This document shows, in pieces, positions 1-5,902 of a stretch of DNA of 19,418 bases (positions are counted from its first letter, which is position 1; each line of letters begins with the position of its first letter). The DNA is from CBFIHN01 sp965662575 (GTDB lineage: Bacteria; Pseudomonadota; Gammaproteobacteria; Francisellales; CACEW01), in NCBI GenBank assembly GCA_965662575.1, contig CBFIHN010000030.1, forward strand, positions 1-19,418, written 5' to 3'. The notes below the pieces were generated by a model. The model had not been told where the DNA came from and made no database searches. It saw nothing but the letters and a program-made list of their open reading frames with translations. The translations under genes and the position numbers were made by a program.

Positions 1-2
1 GT

Positions 3-476
3 GGGGAAGAAGACCCTAACCCTGAGCCGCAAACAGGTGGTGCAGCCCCATCTGGCGGTGCCGCGCCAAGTGGGGATCTTCCTGAGCCTGAGGGTGGACC
101 TGGTTCTTATGGGCCCATAAGTGGCTATTTTGGAGAAGAGCCCGGAGCAGAACCTGAACCAGAACCCAACCCAAAACCTATCCGTCCCTCACTTTCAGGG
201 GACCTTACTCCAGAAAAATTGGAGCGACAGTTTGGTGTACCTGTCAAAGATATGACATCGGAGTCACAAGGCAGCGCAAAGGCGACTTTTTCTAAAAGGA
301 TTCGTATGAGAGTAAGGCTGTGGCTCAACGATGAAGTAGAGCCACAAATCACAGGACGCCCAGCCCGAGCTGGGCGATATGGTATGGAAGCATACCGAGT
401 AGATTATGGTTTGCTTAGAATGTTTGATGAAGATGATTCTACAGATATCCCAGGGCGCATGAGGGATGTTGATTGA
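3..476 (+). CDS. Unrecognised protein, C-terminal part only (5' end outside window)
   Basis: The reading frame is open from the window edge to a TGA at 474-476, so about 157 C-terminal residues are visible and the start lies outside. The first ~70 residues are low complexity: a short repeat of the type GGAAPSG twice, then acidic Pro/Glu dipeptides (EPEPEPNPKP), which look like a flexible linker. The last ~85 residues are more globular, with many Arg residues (a KRIRMRVRLWL strand-like stretch) and an acidic end. An ORF finder would begin this at the TTG at 219, but nothing supports that start because the upstream frame is coding-like. No family is recognised. It converges on yifB, 62 bases away. 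A linker followed by a small terminal domain would fit a secreted or surface protein, but that is only inference. Confidence 0.6.
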   Translation, partial: GEEDPNPEPQTGGAAPSGGAAPSGDLPEPEGGPGSYGPISGYFGEEPGAEPEPEPNPKPIRPSLSGDLTPEKLERQFGVPVKDMTSESQGSAKATFSKRIRMRVRLWLNDEVEPQITGRPARAGRYGMEAYRVDYGLLRMFDEDDSTDIPGRMRDVD

Positions 477-538
477 GCACACCTATCATTCTAGACCATT
501 GCTTTTCACGCAACAATAACGTTAGAGCAAAAAACCAG

Positions 539-2023
539 TCACCACCGATAACCCACTGCTTCACTCAAGTGTAATGGTGAAATCGCTGATGCGCCTTGTA
601 AATCAGCAATGGTCCGTGACAGACGAATAATACGCTGGTAAGCCCGTGCAGATAATTGCAGCTTGTCCATGACCTGATCAAGGAAGTCTTGCTGTGAAGA
701 AGAGAGCTGAGCATATTGCTGTAGATCTCGACCCGGGAGATAGTTATTCAGCTGCCCTTGCCGTTGGTATTGTCGTTGGCGTGCTTGCACAACCCGTGCT
801 CTGACGGTTTTTGAACTTTCCTCAGGTTTTGATTGATGCAAAGCACCTTTCGGTAAAGCAGCAACGGCAACATGCAAATCAATGCGATCCAATAATGGCC
901 CAGAGACTTTATGCCGATAACGCTGGCGCTGCGTTGCTGTACAAACACACTCTCGTATTTTTGAGCCATAGTAACCACATGGGCAAGGGTTCATTGCCGC
1001 AACTAACTGAAAATCTGCAGGGAAGACAACATGATAATTTGCTCGCGAAATACTCACTGTCTTTGATTCCAGCGGTTCACGCAAAACCTCTAAAACCCGA
1101 CGATCAAATTCTGGCAACTCATCCAAGAACAAAACGCCCCGATGTGCGAGAGAGATTTCTCCTGGTTGTGGCGGGCTACCGCCACCGGCCATTGCCACCG
1201 CTGAAGCGGTGTGATGAGGGTGACAAAAGGGTCGCTGACCTAAATGATAGTGATGATGTCGCCGTAGCAAGGAATATAAAACAGCGACATCAATTACTTC
1301 CCCTTTCGTCATCGCAGGTAAAATACTCGGTAATCGACTGGCTAACATCGTTTTGCCTGTGCCAGGTGGTCCACAAAATAAAATATTATGACCCCCAGCT
1401 GCAGCAATTTCTAAGGCTCTTCTCGCCTGTGGTTGACCTTTGACATCGAGTAAGTCTATACCACCGACATCAGAATTGGATTGCCCCGTATGGATATATT
1501 TCGGTAATGGCGTTTTATGACAAAGATGTGCACAGACTGACAAGAGGTCTTGTGCCGCATAGAGTGTTAAGTCGTCAATCAGTGATGCTTCCTCAGCATT
1601 AGCTTGTGGTAACAGCAACTGACGTTGTGCTTGTTGTGCTGCTTTGGCAATCGATAATGCCCCGGTGATCCGACGTAAGTGGCCACTGAGTGCCAGCTCA
1701 CCACTAAACTCATAATCTGCGAGACTATTTTTGGGAATTTGATTTGTTGCCGCTAAAATACCCAACGCAATCGGTAAATCAAAACGTCCACCTTCTTTGG
1801 GTAAATCTGCAGGTGCTAGGTTAACCGTTATATTTCTCGCTGGGAAATCAAACTGGCTATTGATCAAAGCACTGCGAACACGGTCTTTACTCTCTTTGAC
1901 TGCAGTTTCTGGTAAACCAACAATTGAAAATTTTGGCAACCCTCGCGATAAATGAACCTCAACACTGACGTAAGGCGCATTAACACCACAACAGGCTCGA
2001 CTATGAATAATGGCTAATGACAT
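539..2023 (-). CDS. yifB: YifB/ComM family Mg-chelatase-like AAA+ ATPase
   Basis: 494 residues; E. coli YifB/ComM is about 506. ComM is a hexameric helicase that promotes branch migration when transformed DNA is integrated. Seen here: the N-terminal ChlI-like domain (about 1-170, with VGLPETAVKES and APADLPKEGGRFDLPIALG), Walker A GPPGTGKT at 218-225, Walker B GVLFLDE at 296-302, and the four-cysteine cluster of this family (C347, C349, C359, C361), followed by the lid domain ending in SEAVGYRW. ATG at 2023 has a GAGAGAACAAGG stretch before it. The C-terminus stops roughly 10 residues before the E. coli protein does. The usual RPFRxPHH motif reads RPFCHPHH (C266), a possible one-base Arg-to-Cys change. 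Last gene of the minus-strand glnK-ubiK-yifB group; an independent role from ubiK is likely, given the structured gap between them. Confidence 0.93.
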   Translation of the reverse strand: MSLAIIHSRACCGVNAPYVSVEVHLSRGLPKFSIVGLPETAVKESKDRVRSALINSQFDFPARNITVNLAPADLPKEGGRFDLPIALGILAATNQIPKNSLADYEFSGELALSGHLRRITGALSIAKAAQQAQRQLLLPQANAEEASLIDDLTLYAAQDLLSVCAHLCHKTPLPKYIHTGQSNSDVGGIDLLDVKGQPQARRALEIAAAGGHNILFCGPPGTGKTMLASRLPSILPAMTKGEVIDVAVLYSLLRRHHHYHLGQRPFCHPHHTASAVAMAGGGSPPQPGEISLAHRGVLFLDELPEFDRRVLEVLREPLESKTVSISRANYHVVFPADFQLVAAMNPCPCGYYGSKIRECVCTATQRQRYRHKVSGPLLDRIDLHVAVAALPKGALHQSKPEESSKTVRARVVQARQRQYQRQGQLNNYLPGRDLQQYAQLSSSQQDFLDQVMDKLQLSARAYQRIIRLSRTIADLQGASAISPLHLSEAVGYRW

Positions 2024-2070
2024 CCTTGTTCTCTCAATGGCTCGCTATGATTGTTTAATTACCCTAGAAC

Positions 2071-2172
2071 CCAGGGCATCGACCCCTGGCTGTTGACTGC
2101 CTGCGACGGTGTCGCTTACCTTTGGCCGCTTCCCTCATGCCGACCTTGCAACCGACAAGGGTCTGTTGCAAG
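2071..2172. repeat. Three consecutive hairpins between ubiK and yifB
   Basis: Three perfect inverted repeats sit in the 154-base gap. CCAGGG/CCCTGG at 2071-2076 and 2084-2089 has a 7-base loop. GCGAC/GTCGC at 2103-2107 and 2111-2115 has a 3-base loop. CTTGCAAC/GTTGCAAG at 2145-2152 and 2165-2172 has a 12-base loop. The last ends 5 bases downstream of the ubiK stop on the minus strand. None is followed by a clear T-run, so they are not standard intrinsic terminators. They could be REP-like elements or mRNA-stabilising structures. Confidence 0.5.
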
Positions 2173-2177
2173 CTGGT

Positions 2178-2405
2178 TTACTTATCAAGTCGTTTTTCTA
2201 GGGCTTCCAGTTTGATCCGTGCTTTGGATAATAGCTCAGATTGTTTATCAAATTCTTCACGCGTGACCAAATCCAGTTTTGAAAAACCGGTCTGTAATGC
2301 GGATTTGATATTTTTTTCGGTTTCCCCACGAATATCTTGTAAGGCGGGGGGAATGATACTATTTATTTTTTTGGCCAGATCATCAAAAAATGACGCATTA
2401 ATCAT
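2178..2405 (-). CDS. ubiK: Ubiquinone biosynthesis accessory factor UbiK (BMFP protein)
   Basis: 75 residues, the usual length for UbiK/YqiC. The protein has the amphipathic N-terminal segment (FFDDLAKKINSIIPP), a central part (IRGETEKNIKSALQTGFSKLDLVTREEFD) matching the membrane-fusogenic BMFP family, and a heptad-like C-terminal coiled coil (LLSKARIKLEALEKRL). In E. coli UbiK works with UbiJ in the soluble Ubi complex for aerobic ubiquinone synthesis. ATG at 2405 is preceded by GAGGGAG, a good ribosome binding site. It lies between glnK (107 bases upstream) and yifB; this neighbourhood recurs in gammaproteobacteria such as pseudomonads, which supports the call. Confidence 0.9.
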   Translation of the reverse strand: MINASFFDDLAKKINSIIPPALQDIRGETEKNIKSALQTGFSKLDLVTREEFDKQSELLSKARIKLEALEKRLDK

Positions 2406-2512
2406 AAGCCAACTCCCTCTTGTATTTGTTTATATTTTCACCAACTATAGCAGCTAATTGTCCATATAGCGAATCAATTTTTATCAAACACCTCGGCAGG
2501 CAGCAAATCAGA

Positions 2513-2851
2513 TTAGATCGCTGATGACCCTGTTTCTTTGGTTCGCACACGAATGGCTTGATCCAAAGCGCTGACAAAAATCTTACCATCACCAATACGC
2601 CCGGTATGAGCAGTCTTGAGTATGGCATCAACAACAGCATCAAGTAAATCATCAGTCACTGCGATTTCTAACTTAATTTTAGGCAAAAAATCAACGGCAT
2701 ATTCAGCGCCACGATACAATTCTGTATGCCCTTTTTGCCGTCCAATTCCTTTAACCTCGGTTAAGGTCATGCCTGAAACACCAATATCAAGTAATGCTTC
2801 GCGCACATCGTCGCATTTGAACGGTTTAATTATCGCTGTGACTAATTTCAT
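2513..2851 (-). CDS. glnK: Nitrogen regulatory protein P-II, GlnK type
   Basis: 112 residues, the family length. P-II trimers sense 2-oxoglutarate, ATP and ADP and signal nitrogen status to partners such as AmtB, GlnD and GlnE/NtrB. The T-loop reads GRQKGHTELYRGAEYAVDF with the uridylylation target at Tyr51. The C-terminal signature TGRIGDGKIFV is complete, and the protein ends in ETGSSAI. The start MKLVTAIIKPFK fits GlnK better than GlnB. ATG at 2851 has no clear Shine-Dalgarno. No amtB follows; the downstream gene is ubiK. I saw no sigma54 (GG-N10-GC type) promoter upstream, so nitrogen-regulated transcription by NtrC is not supported by the sequence. GlnB is the alternative name. Confidence 0.92.
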   Translation of the reverse strand: MKLVTAIIKPFKCDDVREALLDIGVSGMTLTEVKGIGRQKGHTELYRGAEYAVDFLPKIKLEIAVTDDLLDAVVDAILKTAHTGRIGDGKIFVSALDQAIRVRTKETGSSAI

Positions 2852-2906
2852 TCGGTTGGTATGACCATTTTTTAGCGCATTGTACAGGAGTTTTGTGTGT
2901 TTTAGG

Positions 2907-2914
2907 TATACAAT
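2907..2914 (+). promoter_or_regulatory. Candidate -10 element for the hydrolase-zapE operon
   Basis: TATACAAT lies 33 bases before the ATG at 2947, in the divergent gap between glnK and the hydrolase. A TTGTAC at 2880-2885 is too far upstream for a normal -35, so this rests mainly on the -10 match. Confidence 0.3.
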
Positions 2915-2946
2915 CGAGCTCTATTGAATTATGTAGAATAGATGCC

Positions 2947-3561
2947 ATGCTAATATCAGGTCCTGCCGGTCAACTTGACATCGTTGTTGAAACAACACAA
3001 AACACGATGTTCCCGGTTAGTTTCATTATGTGCCACCCACATCCATTACAACAAGGGACGATGAATAATAAAGTGGTGACCACCATGTCTCGGATGTTTG
3101 CGCGCCTAGGTGTTCATGCAGTCCGTTTTAATTATCGTGGCGTCGGTCAAAGTACAGGCTCTTATGGTGGTGGCCTGGGTGAAACTGAGGATCTTTTGGC
3201 CGTTGTTGATTGGGTGCGCAAACACTATCCGAGCCACCAAATTTGGTTAGGGGGCTTTTCTTTTGGTTGCTTTGTTGCTTACAACGCTTGTGAGCAAATT
3301 GGCGCACAGCAGTTGATAACGATTGCGCCGGCAATTGAAAGCATGGATTTCTCACCACTCGTGGCACCAACGGTACCATGGACTGTTGTTGTGCCAGATG
3401 CTGATGAGGTTGTCGATGCTAAAATCACGCTACACTGGCTAGCTGACCATCAATCAAGCTACCATTTACTCAAGATGCAAGGTGTCAGTCATTTCTTACA
3501 TGGCCAACTCATTCACCTGCGTGACGCCCTAATTCCGCTTTACCAGGCACGATTACCATGA
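2947..3561 (+). CDS. Alpha/beta hydrolase (COG2945-like)
   Basis: 204 residues from the ATG at 2947. A TTG at 2893 would add 18 residues, but family members begin at the GPAGxLE-type motif (here ISGPAGQLDIVVE), so the ATG is preferred. Visible features are CHPHPLQQGTMNNKVV, the RFNYRGVGQSTG oxyanion/loop region, the nucleophile elbow GFSFG with Ser105, an acid in DADEVV (D151 or D153) and His182 in VSHFLHG. These complete a Ser-Asp-His triad. No signal peptide is seen, so it is probably a cytoplasmic esterase or peptidase-like enzyme; its substrate cannot be read from the sequence. Its stop overlaps the zapE start (ATGA), so the two are translationally coupled. Confidence 0.85.
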   Translation: MLISGPAGQLDIVVETTQNTMFPVSFIMCHPHPLQQGTMNNKVVTTMSRMFARLGVHAVRFNYRGVGQSTGSYGGGLGETEDLLAVVDWVRKHYPSHQIWLGGFSFGCFVAYNACEQIGAQQLITIAPAIESMDFSPLVAPTVPWTVVVPDADEVVDAKITLHWLADHQSSYHLLKMQGVSHFLHGQLIHLRDALIPLYQARLP

Positions 3562-4613
3562 CACCGCTTGAGATTTATCAAAAACGGGCTCACGAACACG
3601 GTTTCAATCATGATGACAAGCAACAAGAGGTCTTGGCATTACTGGGTGAACTACAAAAACAGTTGCTCACACAACAACCCACTCGACAAAATTTTTGGCG
3701 CTCATTGAAAAGCCCAACTAAAGCAGTCAAGGGTTTGTACCTATGGGGTGAGGTTGGTCGTGGCAAAACGGTACTGATGGACTGTTTTTTTGCCGCCTTA
3801 CCTTTTGAACAAAAACGTCGTCAACACTTTCATCGCTTTATGCTAGAAGTACAGTCTCAACTTCGACAGCACAGCGGCACAAAAGATCCACTCAAGCACA
3901 TTGCCGAGGAAATTGCAGACACCACCAGAGTGATCTGCTTTGATGAATTTTTTGTCGAGGATATCGCCGATGCAATGATCCTTGGAACATTATTTAGCAA
4001 TTTGTTTGCTCAAGGAGTTTGTTTAGTCGCTACCTCAAACTGCGCACCAGATCGGCTCTACTCAGAAGGGCTCTTGAGAGAACGATTTTTACCCGCTATT
4101 GATGTCATTAAAAAAAATACACAGGTTGTTAATTTAAATCAGACCGTTGATTACCGCTTACAGCAAGTTGGGAATCTTCAACAAGGCAATTATTACACCC
4201 CACTAAAACACGAACATCAGCGTCTTGAAAAACATTTTTCTACCATTAGCATAGGGAACATCCACCATGATCCGATGATTCTAAACCAACGCATTTACCC
4301 CGTGATTATGCGTAGTGACAATGTGGTGTGGTTCAATTTTTCTGTCATTTGTGCCAAACCGGCATCGGTGGCAGATTACATTGCCTTATGTCATACCTAT
4401 CAAACCGTTATACTGGGTCAAGTACCTCAAATGAACCAACACAATGATGACGATGCAAGACGTTTTATCAGTCTAGTCGATGAATTTTATGATAACCAGA
4501 TTACACTTATTATTTCAGCAGCCGTACCCATTAGACAACTCTATCAGGGTAGCCGCTTGGCTTTCGCCTTTGAACGGACTAAAAGCCGGTTGTTTGAAAT
4601 GCAGTCAAAATAA
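3558..4613 (+). CDS. zapE: Cell division ATPase ZapE (AFG1-like)
   Basis: 351 residues; E. coli ZapE is about 375. ZapE is a P-loop ATPase of the AFG1/LACE1 family that associates with the FtsZ ring during constriction and is needed under low oxygen or heat in E. coli. Seen: Walker A GEVGRGKT at 64-71 within GLYLWGEVGRGKTVLMD, the FHRFM segment, Walker B VICFDE at 125-130 with FFVEDIADAMIL, the sensor-like VATSNCAPDRLY, and the C-terminal arginine-rich SRLAFAFERTKSRLFEM. The ATG at 3558 overlaps the preceding stop by 4 bases and so is set by coupling. It converges on dusA. The 173-base gap (4614-4786) holds only weak dyads, such as TTCAAA/TTTGAA at 4749-4767, and no convincing terminator. Confidence 0.92.
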   Translation: MTPLEIYQKRAHEHGFNHDDKQQEVLALLGELQKQLLTQQPTRQNFWRSLKSPTKAVKGLYLWGEVGRGKTVLMDCFFAALPFEQKRRQHFHRFMLEVQSQLRQHSGTKDPLKHIAEEIADTTRVICFDEFFVEDIADAMILGTLFSNLFAQGVCLVATSNCAPDRLYSEGLLRERFLPAIDVIKKNTQVVNLNQTVDYRLQQVGNLQQGNYYTPLKHEHQRLEKHFSTISIGNIHHDPMILNQRIYPVIMRSDNVVWFNFSVICAKPASVADYIALCHTYQTVILGQVPQMNQHNDDDARRFISLVDEFYDNQITLIISAAVPIRQLYQGSRLAFAFERTKSRLFEMQSK

Positions 4614-4786
4614 AAATACCACGACCGCAAAGAGCCTGGGCTTACGCCGCAGGGTTTAATGCTTATAGACCACCCCACCGCCACAACAGGGTATCTTATC
4701 TCGAGTTATCGGGGCTGTTACAAACTGATCGATAGCGACTTAAGTTGCTTCAAATATCCAGTTTGAAATAGTCCCTATACAGGGGC

Positions 4787-5743
4787 TTATACCAAGGTAT
4801 TTAGTAACGACTTAAAATCTAAACAGGGGCGGTTAATCTGCGTACTTAAATTTCTACGCCAATTTTTGGCACCAGGCTCTCCCTGCATTAAACCGAGCAT
4901 ATGCCGAGTAATACTATGCAATTTACCACCTATTGCGAGATGTTGCTCGATATACGGAAACATACGCTCTACAATTTCCTGCCGCGTTGGGACAACCTCT
5001 GTTTGAGCATAGAACAACTGATCCACTGAATGCAGTAGATAAGGGTTATGATATGCCGCACGTCCCAACATAACCCCATCAACTTGCGCCAGATGCTGCG
5101 TACTCTGTTGCAACGTTTCAATACCACCGTTGATAATAATTGTTAACTCAGGAAAATCTTGCTTTAGCTGGTAAACCCGCTGATAATTTAGCGGGGGTAT
5201 TGTTCGGTTTTCTTTTGGGCTCAAGCCTCTTAGCCAACCTTTGCGCGCATGCAGAATAAACACCTTGCAGCCTGTGTCAGCGATTTGTCGAATAAAACTG
5301 TTTAAATAGGCATCGTCATCATAATCATCGACACCAATACGTGTTTTCACTGTGATTGGCACTGACACTGCCTTTTGCATCGCACGGATACATCGCGCAA
5401 CTAACGCCGGGTTTTTCATCAAACTTAGGCCAAAAGCACCGGCACTAACGCGGTCACTTGGACAGCCAACATTAAGATTAATCTCATGATAACCAAAGTC
5501 TTGACCCAGTTTGGCACAGTAAGCTAGATCCTTTGGATCATTACCCCCAAGTTGTAATGCAACCGGGTGTTCATCAGGATGGTAGGCTAATAACCGCGAC
5601 GCATCACCATGCACCAAGGCATGAGATGTAATCATTTCCGTGTATAAAAGCGCACAGCGAGTGATCTGACGCAAAAAATAACGGCAATGACGATCAGTAT
5701 AATCCATCATCGGTGCGACGCTGATGAGATGTGGATAAGACAT
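4787..5743 (-). CDS. dusA: tRNA-dihydrouridine(20/20a) synthase DusA
   Basis: 318 residues from ATG 5743, which is preceded by GAGG at good spacing. A longer frame to 5830 exists but reads through the tRNA-Gly gene and is rejected. DusA reduces uridine in the tRNA D-loop using FMN and NADPH. Seen: VAPMMDYTDRHCRYF at the N-terminus, the catalytic cysteine C94 in NVGCPSDRV, the TVKTRIG strand, the DusA-specific HARKGWLRGLSPKENR, and NGGI/MLGRAAY phosphate-binding motifs. The helical tRNA-binding end (RHMLGLMQGEPGAKNWRR) is present. It starts 42 bases beyond the 3' end of a tRNA-Gly gene on the same strand, so a tRNA-enzyme co-transcript is plausible. Confidence 0.94.
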   Translation of the reverse strand: MSYPHLISVAPMMDYTDRHCRYFLRQITRCALLYTEMITSHALVHGDASRLLAYHPDEHPVALQLGGNDPKDLAYCAKLGQDFGYHEINLNVGCPSDRVSAGAFGLSLMKNPALVARCIRAMQKAVSVPITVKTRIGVDDYDDDAYLNSFIRQIADTGCKVFILHARKGWLRGLSPKENRTIPPLNYQRVYQLKQDFPELTIIINGGIETLQQSTQHLAQVDGVMLGRAAYHNPYLLHSVDQLFYAQTEVVPTRQEIVERMFPYIEQHLAIGGKLHSITRHMLGLMQGEPGAKNWRRNLSTQINRPCLDFKSLLNTLV

Positions 5744-5785
5744 GATATCCTCGGAGAGACTGTCGGCAGAATGAGCCACAAAAAC

Positions 5786-5860
5786 TGGAGCGGGAAACGA
5801 GGTTCGAACTCGCGACCCCAACCTTGGCAAGGTTGTGCTCTACCACTGAGCTATTCCCGC
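5786..5860 (-). tRNA. tRNA-Gly (anticodon GCC), CCA encoded
   Basis: 75 bases on the minus strand. The acceptor stem GCGGGAA (5860-5854) pairs with TTCCCGC (5796-5790), followed by discriminator T and genomic CCA. The D-arm AGCTCAGTGGTAGAGC, the anticodon stem-loop with CTTGCCAAG giving GCC, and the T-arm with GTTCGAA are all present. Confidence 0.97.
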
Positions 5861-5869
5861 GTGCTGCGC

Positions 5870-5898
5870 ATGGTAAACAATATCTATTGGGAGGTCAA
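5870..5898 (-). promoter_or_regulatory. Promoter of tRNA-Gly with GC-rich discriminator
   Basis: On the minus strand, TTGACC (5898-5893), a 17-base spacer and TACCAT (5875-5870) lie just after the clpB stop. The discriminator that follows is GCGC, typical of stringently controlled stable-RNA promoters. Initiation near 5863 would be just before the tRNA 5' end, so the tRNA need not depend on clpB read-through. Confidence 0.6.
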
Positions 5899-5902
5899 CT
5901 GA

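Noticed and set aside
811..1443. Long plus-strand ORF of 210 codons opposite yifB
   Set aside because: It lies wholly antisense to a well-conserved gene, has no recognisable domain and no ribosome binding site; a shadow frame.
2893..2946. TTG start adding 18 residues to the alpha/beta hydrolase
   Set aside because: The AGGAG is only two bases from this TTG, the family starts at the ISGPAG motif, and the candidate -10 element lies within this stretch.
4614..4786. Bidirectional terminator between zapE and dusA
   Set aside because: Only weak dyads were found (TTCAAA/TTTGAA and CCCT/AGGG), without T-runs on either strand.
5744..5830. N-terminal extension of dusA to an ATG at 5830
   Set aside because: The extra 29 codons run through the tRNA-Gly gene, and the good ribosome binding site is at ATG 5743.
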